From JAANXG01 sp034520625 (lineage in GTDB: Bacteria; Pseudomonadota; Gammaproteobacteria; Arenicellales; JAANXG01), in the NCBI GenBank assembly GCA_034520625.1, contig JAXHNI010000004.1, positions 124,001 through 188,000 on the forward strand: 64,000 nucleotides of DNA. The letters are read 5' to 3'. The position numbers and the translations under genes were made by a program. Positions 34,968-43,199 of the stretch are shown piece after piece. The first letter of the stretch is position 1. Every line of letters starts with the position of its first letter. The notes beneath the pieces were generated by a model. The model did not search any database. It was not told the DNA's origin and saw nothing but the letters and a program-made list of their open reading frames with translations.

Positions 34968-35663
34968 TCACAACCGCAAGCGCTGCCTCAGCCGGTACCA
35001 GGGCGTGCTGCGGTTGATGACGACGATGAACACCTTGCGCAGGCGGCCTTCGGGGCAGTGGATGGGCCGGACGCCGTGCCAGGAGTTGCCGTTGCGAATG
35101 AACAGGAGACTCCGGTTGCCCAGGGAGTCGGACGCCAGGGCGCGGTCGAATTCCTCGAACGCCGGCGCCGAGCGGCTCGGGAAGCGTCCGCCGTCGTCGA
35201 GCACCAGGGTCTCGCCGCCCCAGTCCGGATTCCAGTCCTCGGACGTATTGAAGTAGAAGACGTGCGAGCCCAGCTTCCACGCCGCGTCGCAGTGGGGTGA
35301 CACCGAGCAGCCGTCGGGCGTGTAGTGCCAATGAAAGCGCAGGCTGAAGGCGTCGTGGCCGATCATGCGGCGCAGGAAGTCTCGGTACCCGGGCCCGCGG
35401 AGCTCTTCGATGAATGCCTTCCAGTCCGCGGATACCGGCAGGTCTTCGCGCCACTCCAGGCTGTAGCGGTCATGGCTCTGCTGACCATGCTTGCGCAGAC
35501 GGCCGAACACCGGACGGAACAGAGAAACATCGGGCAGCGATTCCAGCAGGCGCCGGTGGCCTTCTTCGGTCAGCAAGCCTTCCGGATTCAGCCAGGGATA
35601 GGGCCGCGCGGCCTGGAATCGGGCCTCGTCGAGCTGCCGGAGACGGTCGGGGTTCAGGTACAT
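34968..35663 (-). CDS. 2-oxoglutarate/Fe(II)-dependent oxygenase-like protein
   Basis: Protein of 231 residues with the double-stranded beta-helix ligands: H-x-D in SPHCDAAWK, the distal His in NSWHGVRPI and the 2OG-binding Arg in GRLRKVFIVV. Also visible are the strand HVFYFNTSEDWNPDWGGETLV and LLFIRNGN. Family members hydroxylate proteins, lipids or sugars; a modification of the glycan or lipid produced by this cluster is plausible but inferred. The gene overlaps the upstream 769-residue fusion by 10 bases, so the two are translationally coupled. Confidence 0.88.
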   Translation of the reverse strand: MYLNPDRLRQLDEARFQAARPYPWLNPEGLLTEEGHRRLLESLPDVSLFRPVFGRLRKHGQQSHDRYSLEWREDLPVSADWKAFIEELRGPGYRDFLRRMIGHDAFSLRFHWHYTPDGCSVSPHCDAAWKLGSHVFYFNTSEDWNPDWGGETLVLDDGGRFPSRSAPAFEEFDRALASDSLGNRSLLFIRNGNSWHGVRPIHCPEGRLRKVFIVVINRSTPWYRLRQRLRL

Positions 35664-37963
35664 TGATAACTCATCAGCTGGCGGACGCGCCGGCGGATGA
35701 GATCCCCGGGCGGCGGCGGCTCGGGCCCCCGGGGCCCGTCGGTGGCGTCTTTATCCAGATGGGTAACCAGGCCCGACAGCAGGCAGGCCGCCAGCAGCGG
35801 CCGGGGGTCATGGGTGCTCTGGAGGCGGCCGCTGGTGACAAGCCAGTCCAATATTCGTCCCCGCCAGTCCTGTTGCCGCGGGGTTCCGCGACGGCTTGTG
35901 TGTCGGGTGCTGGCGTCCAGCAGCCATGTCATGGCCTGCACCAAGCGGGTGCGCCCGTTGAACCTGGGCGCGATTTCGAACACGGCGACGGGTCGCCGCC
36001 GTGCGCAGGCGGCTGCCAGGGCGTCGGCGCTGTCGCCGGTCATGATGAATTGATCGGCCAGCGCCAGGCAGCCGTAATACGACGCCATCCCCGCGTCGCG
36101 GCCGGCGGCGGGATGGTGCGCCGGGCATTCCAGTTCCGAGATCAGCGCATCCATCGCGTCCGGCCGGATACCGGGCCAGGGCGCGATGATCAGCGAGCCG
36201 CCCGTGTCCCGCGCGTGGCGGCAGGCCCGGCGGCCCAGATCGCGGGCGCGTTCCGGATTCAGGGCGGCGGGAAGGTCGTCGCCGCCGGCCAGTACGCCGA
36301 TCCAGGGGCGGGGCAGGGGTTCCAGCGCGTCCTGAAGGCGCCGGGCCGCATGCGCCAGGGTTGCCGAGTCGACCGGTGACAGCGGCATTGAAAGGTATTG
36401 TACGTTCGGCCGTATCGGCAGCTGGTCCTGGGGCCGGGCGATGACCAGGTCAAAATCAGCGAGCGGCGTGCCCGGGCGCCCGAGGTGTATCAGGCGGGTG
36501 CCGTTGCCGTGTTTGAGACGCCGGTGTCTGGCCTCGCTCGCCCCGTGGGGGCCGCATGTGAGGATCAGATCGGCGGCTTTGTAGGGTTCCGTGTTGCCGC
36601 CCCCGGCGGGTTGTTCCTCCCAGGGCCATTCCAGGGTTTCCGCCAGGCTCCGGCCGGCAGCGTCGCAGCGCGGGTCTCCCTCCAGCAGAAGCAGCACGCG
36701 CGGGGTCCCGCCGGCGTGTCCGGCACGGGCCGCGCTGCACGCCAGCAAGGGGGCGCGACCGGACGGTCCGTGTACGTCCAGGTGCCAATCCACATGCGGA
36801 GCATGGCGGGACGCCGCCAGGACCTGTTTGCGCCACCAACCGGGCGAGCGACCCGCGCTCCCGTCCCCGGGTGGGTGCTCGCCCCGGCCAGCGATGCGAA
36901 CGGCGATGCACAGCAGTCGCCGGGCGCGCGTAAAGAGGTCGTGCAGCATCCAGGGAACGTCTTCCGGCGGCAATCGCTCAAGCAAGTCGCGGGCCATCAC
37001 CGTGTCGACGGTGTCCTGCGGCCAGGGTTCGGCAGCCAGGTCGATGGAACGGTTGCAGCGGGCATGACTGTCGTCGAGGACCGGCCCGAGGGTGATCTGC
37101 ACGCAATCCCGGGGATTGGTCGCGCCCAGTTTCCTTAGTGCGGTGCCGGACCAGGCCGGGACCGGGCCGGGGGGCGGTTCGGTCATCCGATACCGGGCGA
37201 GCTGCACCTGAAACGCAGGACTGGGACGCTCCGCCCTGAATACAGTGTAGCCCTGTGCATCGGCGTCCCGCTTGAGCCGGTGCCACACTTCCCCCAGCGG
37301 ATGGGGCCGGTACGAGTACTGGTCGGGTGTGGGTTGCCACGGCTGGGTGTGCAGGGCGGTGAAATGCAGGAGCATGGATCGCCCTTCGACGTATTCGGCG
37401 TCCCGCGCGTTCCAGCCCGGGTCCAGAGCGCCCCAGAGTCCGGGTACCCGGGCGGGGCCGCGGGTCAGGGTGTGTTTGTGGCGGCGGCTGGCGGCGGCAT
37501 GGTTCCACCACTCGGCCATGCGCTCGCAGTCCATGAGCATCACCGAGGTGTCAGCGGGGGATACGGCGAGGTAGCCGTACTCCTGCATGTCTAGGTCGAA
37601 CAGCAGCGCCGGGTCGGCGGTATAGATCTGGTCGACATCGTTGTAGATGGCCTTACCGCGACGGCCGGCGAGATCCGGAATGGCAAAACGGTAGTTGGTG
37701 AAGCCCGTGCGCCACCAGCGCCGTTTGAAGCCCGCCAGATTCTTCATCAGAAAAATGTCATAGGTGCGCGACGGGTCCCGAACCTGCTCGATGGCATACA
37801 CGAAAATGCGTTCGGCTTCGTGCTGCGCATCCTCGGTTCCGAGAAAGATGCGCACCGGCGGCGCCGTATCGGGCGCCGTCCCGGTCGTCGGAGCGAGGCG
37901 CACGACGGCGGGCTGCGCCCCCGCGCCTGCGCTGCTGTTGAAAGCCTCAGAAAAGGCGGTCAT
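35654..37963 (-). CDS. Glycosyltransferase / methyltransferase-like / ELM1 three-domain fusion
   Basis: Product of 769 residues. Residues about 36-245 look like a GT8-type glycosyltransferase (IFLGTEDAQHEAERIFVYAI) with the metal-binding motif YNDVDQIY (D109, D111). Residues about 270-415 resemble a degenerate SAM-methyltransferase half (RSIDLAAEPWPQDTVDTVMA then RDLLERL). Residues about 420-700 are an ELM1-family domain (ADLILTCGPHGASEAR, PRPWIGVLAGGDD, MTGDSADALAAACARRRPVA), paralogous to the free-standing ELM1 at 31637. The C-terminal tail is Pro-rich. It is coupled to the 2OG oxygenase gene. I know of no characterised protein with this architecture. Confidence 0.78.
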   Translation of the reverse strand: MTAFSEAFNSSAGAGAQPAVVRLAPTTGTAPDTAPPVRIFLGTEDAQHEAERIFVYAIEQVRDPSRTYDIFLMKNLAGFKRRWWRTGFTNYRFAIPDLAGRRGKAIYNDVDQIYTADPALLFDLDMQEYGYLAVSPADTSVMLMDCERMAEWWNHAAASRRHKHTLTRGPARVPGLWGALDPGWNARDAEYVEGRSMLLHFTALHTQPWQPTPDQYSYRPHPLGEVWHRLKRDADAQGYTVFRAERPSPAFQVQLARYRMTEPPPGPVPAWSGTALRKLGATNPRDCVQITLGPVLDDSHARCNRSIDLAAEPWPQDTVDTVMARDLLERLPPEDVPWMLHDLFTRARRLLCIAVRIAGRGEHPPGDGSAGRSPGWWRKQVLAASRHAPHVDWHLDVHGPSGRAPLLACSAARAGHAGGTPRVLLLLEGDPRCDAAGRSLAETLEWPWEEQPAGGGNTEPYKAADLILTCGPHGASEARHRRLKHGNGTRLIHLGRPGTPLADFDLVIARPQDQLPIRPNVQYLSMPLSPVDSATLAHAARRLQDALEPLPRPWIGVLAGGDDLPAALNPERARDLGRRACRHARDTGGSLIIAPWPGIRPDAMDALISELECPAHHPAAGRDAGMASYYGCLALADQFIMTGDSADALAAACARRRPVAVFEIAPRFNGRTRLVQAMTWLLDASTRHTSRRGTPRQQDWRGRILDWLVTSGRLQSTHDPRPLLAACLLSGLVTHLDKDATDGPRGPEPPPPGDLIRRRVRQLMSYQCT

Positions 37964-38244
37964 GTGGTCTCACCATGCTTGCTTGTATTGCCGGTTCCCG
38001 GTCCGCAGCCATCGTCTCGGATTTGCTATGGAGCAGTCCGGTTCCGTTCCCGCGGTGGCTACTCGAGCCGAATCGTCCGGTATTCATGCGCGGTTCCGCC
38101 GTCGCCGGTATGGAACGAAGAGGTCCGGGGGACCCGGAAATCGCTGAACCGCTGAATTCTACAACGTTGGAGTACGGGCCGTGTGTGACCTCAACGCGCG
38201 GATCACTCTGGCACACTGTGTTCGGAGTCCTCTCGCAGGCGCCT

Positions 38245-39723
38245 TCAGGCGCTGCTCTTGACCAGGCTGGGACGTCGGGCCGCGCTGGACTCAAGCTGGA
38301 TGCCGCCGCTGTCCAGCACCGGATCGTAGTGCTCGTAGCGATTGCCTCCATGCCGCTTGGCGCGGTACAGGGCGCGGTCCGCCTTTCTGATGATTTCCTC
38401 AGGGTCGTCGTCCCCGGTGTCGAAGGCGATGCCGACGCTGAGCGCAACGTGCACCGAGTGGTCGTCGATCTCGAATGGCTGTTCCACGGCCCGGATCATG
38501 CGGCACGCGAGCAGGCTGGCGTGGTCGTGGTCGCCGGTGCCGCGCTGCAGGACCGCGAATTCGTCCCCGCCAAAGCGCGCGACAGTATCCGCGGCGCGCA
38601 CGACGTATCGCAGTCTCGCGGCCAGTTCCCGCAGCAGATCGTCGCCGGCCGGATGTCCGAAGGTGTCGTTGACTTCCTTGAAACCGTCCAGGTCTAGATA
38701 ATGGAGCGTGAATCCTGAGCCGTAGCGCTCGGCATGAGCCATGGCGCTTGTGAGATGCTCGAGAAACAGTGCGCGGTTCGGCAAATCGGTCAAGGGATCG
38801 TGACGGGCCGAGTATTCGAGCGCCTTCTGGGCGGCGACTCTGGCCTCGAAGGCTTGCTGCAGCGCCTTGCCCGCCCGGCGGGTACGAACCATGATCAATG
38901 CGATCACGCCGCCCACTAGCGTGAAAACCAGCACTAGCGGTAGTATCAGCCCCTCCAGCAGGCGCGTGCCGGGCTGTGGCGGCCTCCAGGCCACCTGCGC
39001 CACGGTGTCGCCGTTCGCCCCCTCGAGGGGAAAGGCGGCGAGGCCCCCCGCGACGGATTGTCCGCGCTGCAGATCGAGTCCGGGAAGCTGAAAACTCGCC
39101 TCGATCCGGTCCAGCAGCGCCTCGTCAATCCTCCGGGTGACCACCAATACTCCCTTGTCGGGGTAGTGTGGATGGCCGGTGGCCCTTTCCTCCTGCAGGA
39201 GCTTCGATGCGGCCACCTGGTGAATGCCGTCGGCGAAATCGACATATGCGCTCGCGAATTGCCCGGGTTCATCCGGCTTCGAGCGGGCGATCTCGACCAG
39301 TTCCAGGAGTCGGGCAGTGCGCCAGGAATCGTTTCCCGGTTCAACGGGCTCGGCGTCCAGGGAGGCATAGACCGGGACATTCCCGGGGCCGAATACGAAC
39401 ACGCGGCTGACGCCGAAATTCTCGGGCAACCAGCCCAGATTATCGTTCACCCAGGCGGTGTTGAGCTCGAAAATCAGATTCTCGACGGCGGCGTTCCACC
39501 AGGAGTAGTCCCGGACCAGGCCGGCGAGCGCCTTCTTTTCCGCGTTGAACGCCGCCTCGGCAATGGTTTCCGATGCTTCTCGCGCGATCCGGTCCTGGCC
39601 GTTGACGGCGATCTGCAGAAAGCCACCGGTGAGCAGCGCCAGCAAAACCAGCAGTATGGCGATGGGTGTTGCGAAACTGATGGATGCGGGCTTCTCCGGC
39701 AGGATGCTCGCGTTGGTCGTCAA
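38245..39723 (-). CDS. CHASE4-GGDEF diguanylate cyclase
   Basis: Membrane-bound c-di-GMP synthase of 492 residues. A first membrane helix (ATPIAILLVLLALLTGGFLQ) is followed by a periplasmic CHASE4-type sensor (LVRDYSWWNAAVENL, FGPGNVPVYASLD), a second helix (LILPLVLVFTLVGGVIALIM), a short coiled coil, and a GGDEF domain with DLDGFKEVNDTFGH, active-site RFGGDEFAVLQR and an inhibitory I-site RAAD five residues upstream. It has no EAL domain. It is a single gene; the 281-base gap 37964-38244 downstream, toward the glycan cluster, shows no other feature. Confidence 0.95.
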   Translation of the reverse strand: MTTNASILPEKPASISFATPIAILLVLLALLTGGFLQIAVNGQDRIAREASETIAEAAFNAEKKALAGLVRDYSWWNAAVENLIFELNTAWVNDNLGWLPENFGVSRVFVFGPGNVPVYASLDAEPVEPGNDSWRTARLLELVEIARSKPDEPGQFASAYVDFADGIHQVAASKLLQEERATGHPHYPDKGVLVVTRRIDEALLDRIEASFQLPGLDLQRGQSVAGGLAAFPLEGANGDTVAQVAWRPPQPGTRLLEGLILPLVLVFTLVGGVIALIMVRTRRAGKALQQAFEARVAAQKALEYSARHDPLTDLPNRALFLEHLTSAMAHAERYGSGFTLHYLDLDGFKEVNDTFGHPAGDDLLRELAARLRYVVRAADTVARFGGDEFAVLQRGTGDHDHASLLACRMIRAVEQPFEIDDHSVHVALSVGIAFDTGDDDPEEIIRKADRALYRAKRHGGNRYEHYDPVLDSGGIQLESSAARRPSLVKSSA

Positions 39724-40180
39724 GTCAAGAGTGTCCGGTTTTTGTAGATCGAGGTGTCCTCCAGCCGGCCGTCCGGATAGCCGCAGGAGTACGGTCGATG
39801 CAGTGATTGGTTCTCTGGAGCTCCCGTCGAGGGAGCGTACCGAACCGGTTCGTCCCGGTGTTCCTTCGGGACCGGCAGGTCACGGCCGGTTTGGTCCGGC
39901 GCCGTGGTCGAGTCCGGATACCGGATTCATTCCCGAGCAACATACCGGATTCTGAGCCATGATGCACAGGCACCGACAAGCCGGAACTGCCATAGTCATC
40001 CCTTGGGGGCGCGCTTTCCCGGGTTCTGTACCAGATAACGACCGGGGGCGTGCAGACTTGAGCTGAAATGTCAGGTCGGGCCTCGAAAACGCCCCTTTGT
40101 AGCGGGCATGTCGGGACGCCGTGTACTGCGAGCCCCTCTGTTGTTTCCCCGGGGCGCCGTTCCGTGAAACCATAGTGTTC
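39724..40180. other. 457-base intergenic region, no gene recognised
   Basis: It contains a GCTCCC/GGGAGC hairpin (39820-39836), the palindrome CGAACCGGTTCG just after it, and an 11-base direct repeat ATACCGGATTC (39918-39928 and 39942-39952). None of the six-copy repeat core is present, and frames across it have no protein-like composition. It should hold the promoter of the cyclase gene (minus) and of the Cys-rich protein (plus). Confidence 0.5.
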
Positions 40181-40402
40181 GTGACCGTACTTGAATCCAC
40201 CATAACCTGTCCGGATTGCGGCCACCGGGCCGCCGCGACCATGCCGGTGGACTTCTGCCAATACTATTATGATTGTGCCGGCTGCGGCCGGCTGCTGAAG
40301 CCACTGCCGGGGGATTGCTGCGTGTTCTGCTCCTACGGGGACGTGCCCTGTCCACCGGTCCAGGCAGCGCGCGGTCGCCGAGGTCCGGTGGGCTCCGGCT
40401 AA
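40181..40402 (+). CDS. Small cysteine-rich conserved protein (GDCCVFCSYG family)
   Basis: Protein of 73 residues starting VTVLESTITCPDCGHRAAAT. Eight cysteines occur as CPDCG, DFC, DCAGCG and GDCCVFCSYGDVPC, enough for one or two zinc-ribbon-like sites. The GDCCVFCSYG-x-VPCPP ending is a conserved signature I recall from many short unannotated bacterial proteins, some near metal-resistance genes. The GTG at 40181 was chosen because that family starts at this point; longer frames add unrelated residues. It is alone here, stop to stop with the transglycosylase gene. Confidence 0.75.
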   Translation: MTVLESTITCPDCGHRAAATMPVDFCQYYYDCAGCGRLLKPLPGDCCVFCSYGDVPCPPVQAARGRRGPVGSG

Positions 40403-42262
40403 TCAGCTCGTGTAGCAGGCGCGGACCGCGAGCTCGTCGCCGTTCCTGATTGTTTGGTACTTCTCCTCGAACGCCAGGTCGATTTTTCGCAGAGCGTCGC
40501 CGGTATCGGCGGCGCGGTAGCGGCGGAGATGGCCCGGCCCGCCGTTGTATGCCGCGTATGTGGCCCGGGCAAGGTTGTCGGGTCCCCCGGACTGCTTGTC
40601 TTCGCCGTGGCGGATGGCGTAGTTCAGCAGGTAGTGCATGAGTATCTCGCTGCCGGCGGCCGCGTTGTAGGCGATGTCGCTCGTCAATCCGCCGGACTCG
40701 TAGAATCCGCGCCAGACGTTCGGCATGATCTGCATCATGCCAACCGCGCCGGCCGCAGAGCGGATCGGTGTGATCTGCCCGTCGACCTGCTTGAACTGCC
40801 GCCAGCAGGTTTCCTGCCAGGCGGTGGCCAGAACCAGAGCCCGGTACATCTCATGGAGGTCGGAATCCAGCTCGGAGTCCGTCGCGACCCCCCGGCTCGT
40901 CTCGTCGAGCAGTCGATGCACCGATTCAAGGTAGGGCTCGAGCTCCGCGCGCGGCGGCACCCAGCTGTTCAGTCTCTCCACGAGCGCATCGTCAACGGCA
41001 ATCGCGGCCCGGGCGTCAGGGATGATCCCATGCCACCAGCTCTGGGGCGCCGGCCCGAGGTCGCGCCGCCGCAGAGGCGGGCCGAAATCGAACAGCTCCC
41101 GCAGCTCTGGATCGACCTGCTCGTCATACTGCAGCGGGTCCTCCCGGGCATCCGGCGCCAGGATGCGGGCCATGCGCCTGAGACCATCCAGGGAAATGTC
41201 GACACCGAACCCCGGTCCGAGATCATCCAGCGCCTGCAGCGCATCCGCCGCGGTAATGAAGCTGAGCAGGTTCAAGGCCCGTTCCCGCGGCATGTCCGGA
41301 CTCATCTCCCGGAGTACCGGGGCGAGCCGGTTCCAAGTGTCCATGAAAAGGACGCGAACCGGATCCACCCCGCGATGCCCGGGCTCCGCGGTGAGGATCC
41401 CGATGAGGTCGTAGCGCGCTTCGATAAGCACTTCCAGGAGTTCCTGTCGCAGACCTGGTGCCGCGGTGCTCGCGGCGAAGTGCTTGACGACGAAGGTCAC
41501 GAAGCCGTCCCAGCCCTTCCAGGCCGCCTCGAAACGGGCCAGCTCCGCAGGCGTCAGGCTCTCGGCGGGTGGAGCCGGCTGCTTCCCTGCCCGGGGCACC
41601 TGCATGCCCAGCCCGACGAGCAGGCCGCCGTCCACCACCTCCACGGATCTGGGAGTGATGGTTTCGATGGAAGCACTCATGCCGCGGTCGTTCGCCTGCA
41701 GGACGAGGCGCAGCACGCCCTTGAGGTCCTCCAGGGCGGGAGCCAGGTCGATGCGCACCTCGCCGAGGCGAGGATGCACATATGTCTTGATCCAGTCCCA
41801 GACCACGCCCATGGACACGCCGGAGTGGGTCGTTTCCTCGCGGATCTCGGAATCGACGACATTGAACCGCAGGGCGTTGCCGCCCGGCTCCAGCTCGACG
41901 GTCTGGGCGGTCTCGATGGTTCCGGACCAGTCCGTGATCACGATGCAGCGCGACCCCAGCCGGGTCCCGACACGCGCCTCGGCGAAGCTGAGCAGTCGGA
42001 CCAGTCCGTCGCTGGTCCGGACTCGCGGGTTGGAAAGGACGAGAAAGTTGCATCCGTTGCCGTCGTTCCAGACGGGCGCGGTTTCGTTCTCGCCGGTGAA
42101 TACCTGGGATACGATGGCCTGGCGCATGTACGCGGCGTCCGGGCGGATCGGCAGGGTGATGTCGCGCATTTCCGCCGCCGCCGCGGCGGCGAAGGCGGCC
42201 ATCGCGCTTACTGCGAGCACGACCCGGGAGGCGGATCGGCAGATCGGGGATGGTCTTGTCAT
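40403..42262 (-). CDS. Lytic transglycosylase (SLT domain), exported
   Basis: Protein of 619 residues with a signal peptide (MTRPSPICRSASRVVLAVSA, then MAAFAAAAAAEM), hence periplasmic. The C-terminal SLT fold has the catalytic Glu in ATAWQETCWRQF, then GAVGMMQIMPNVWRGF and ATYAAYNGGPGHLRRYR, the classical Slt ES-like/GLMQ/AYNxG series. The first 400 residues are not recognisable and may be substrate- or partner-binding. It cleaves peptidoglycan to 1,6-anhydro products. The ATG at 42262 gives the signal peptide directly; the longer frame to 42436 runs through the hairpins. Confidence 0.9.
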   Translation of the reverse strand: MTRPSPICRSASRVVLAVSAMAAFAAAAAAEMRDITLPIRPDAAYMRQAIVSQVFTGENETAPVWNDGNGCNFLVLSNPRVRTSDGLVRLLSFAEARVGTRLGSRCIVITDWSGTIETAQTVELEPGGNALRFNVVDSEIREETTHSGVSMGVVWDWIKTYVHPRLGEVRIDLAPALEDLKGVLRLVLQANDRGMSASIETITPRSVEVVDGGLLVGLGMQVPRAGKQPAPPAESLTPAELARFEAAWKGWDGFVTFVVKHFAASTAAPGLRQELLEVLIEARYDLIGILTAEPGHRGVDPVRVLFMDTWNRLAPVLREMSPDMPRERALNLLSFITAADALQALDDLGPGFGVDISLDGLRRMARILAPDAREDPLQYDEQVDPELRELFDFGPPLRRRDLGPAPQSWWHGIIPDARAAIAVDDALVERLNSWVPPRAELEPYLESVHRLLDETSRGVATDSELDSDLHEMYRALVLATAWQETCWRQFKQVDGQITPIRSAAGAVGMMQIMPNVWRGFYESGGLTSDIAYNAAAGSEILMHYLLNYAIRHGEDKQSGGPDNLARATYAAYNGGPGHLRRYRAADTGDALRKIDLAFEEKYQTIRNGDELAVRACYTS

Positions 42263-42318
42263 GAAAGCTCCGCAGGCAGTGTGTCGGCCGCTTGATTTGC
42301 CGCCGGCCAGTATCGTTA

Positions 42319-42368
42319 CCAGCAGGCCGTTGAGAAACGGCCTGCTGGATTGAGACAGGTTTGTCTCA
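42319..42368 (-). promoter_or_regulatory. Twin stem-loops upstream of the transglycosylase
   Basis: CCAGCAGGCCGTT (42319-42331) pairs with AACGGCCTGCTGG (42336-42348) around a 4-base loop, a perfect 13-bp stem. Directly next to it TGAGACA/TGTCTCA (42351-42357, 42362-42368) forms a 7-bp stem. Both lie 57-106 bases upstream of the transglycosylase ATG. They could be leader-RNA structure or a terminator for incoming transcription; no U-run is present. Confidence 0.5.
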
Positions 42369-42540
42369 CCGCAGTTCACGTACTCCAAGTGCTTGATCCG
42401 GTGCGTTGAGAGAGGCCGGTAAGGACCTTTCTTCAACTTTCTGCCGGTGCCCTTTCCCGCTGCTCAGCAGCCAAAGTCGCCACAAGCTGTTTAAGGGACA
42501 GGGCATCAGTTTACCCCGCCGCTGATATCGTACCAGTCCG

Positions 42541-42745
42541 CGCGTTCCCGCAAGCCGTAGCCCGCTTTGAGAGCTCCTCCGGCAGGGCCGGTGCCGGGGG
42601 CTGTCCCCCAGGGCTGTCGAAAACAGGGATGTTTGAGCCAGAGCGTACATGGATGTATTTACAGCGGCCCTGGGGGACAGCCCCCGGCACCGGTCCATTC
42701 CCCTGCACCGATTCTCAAAGCGGGCTACGGCTTGCGGGAACGGCG
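42541..42745 (+). repeat. Palindromic core repeat, copy 4, with perfect outer inverted repeats
   Basis: Inner arms 42588-42614 and 42667-42693 (27 bp, perfect) enclose the 52-nt core (42615-42666). Outer repeats 42543-42572 and 42713-42742 are a perfect 30-bp inverted pair (starting CGTTCCCGCAAGCCGTAGCC). The nested palindrome resembles copy 3 in layout although the outer sequence differs. It fills most of the gap between the transglycosylase and AzlD genes; the rest (42369-42540, 42746-42847) shows no feature. Confidence 0.95.
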
Positions 42746-42847
42746 AATGGCGCAATGTCGCCGGCGGGGCGCACCAGCATCCCAAGCAGTGGAAGTGACC
42801 AAACGATCGCGATGCGGCGCGGGTGGTGGCCCGAGGGTGCAGCCGGG

Positions 42848-43171
42848 TCAAACCAGCGCCTGCAGCAGCCACAATGCGGTCATGCCCGTGGCCAGGGTAA
42901 GGAGCATGCTGCGGGCGTACCAGGCCACCATCAGTGCGGTCAGTCCCGCGTACAGACGCAGGTTATCGAAGGATACGTCGATGGACCCGCCGGATCGAAG
43001 CATGGCGGGCAGGACCAGCGCCGCCAACACGGCGGCCGGTACGTAGTTGAGCGCCTGCATGAGAAGAGGCGGTACGCGCAGCCATTTCCAGAGCTCGATG
43101 AAGGACAGCCGGAGCAGGTATGTCCCGGTGCCGATGACGAGGATCGTCAACCACAAGGTGGTATTGCTCAT
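42848..43171 (-). CDS. azlD: AzlD family branched-chain amino acid transport subunit
   Basis: Hydrophobic protein of 107 residues with about four membrane helices (LWLTILVIGTGTYLLRLSFI, LNYVPAAVLAALVLPAML). It matches the small AzlD partner that works with AzlC in export of branched-chain amino acids. It follows the AzlC gene on the same strand with a 28-base gap, so they form an operon. The TYLLRLSFI motif near the N-terminus is typical. Length is normal. Confidence 0.88.
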   Translation of the reverse strand: MSNTTLWLTILVIGTGTYLLRLSFIELWKWLRVPPLLMQALNYVPAAVLAALVLPAMLRSGGSIDVSFDNLRLYAGLTALMVAWYARSMLLTLATGMTALWLLQALV

Positions 43172-43199
43172 GAGGGTCTGTGCTCCAGGAAGAGTATCA

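Noticed and set aside
28606..37963. Capsule or O-antigen locus
   Set aside because: No Wzx/Wzy, Wza/Wzc, KpsMT or sugar-nucleotide genes are present; only a generic glycan-related cluster can be supported.
40454..42295. 613-codon plus-strand frame opposite the lytic transglycosylase
   Set aside because: Low-complexity composition; the minus strand has a signal peptide and an intact SLT catalytic domain.
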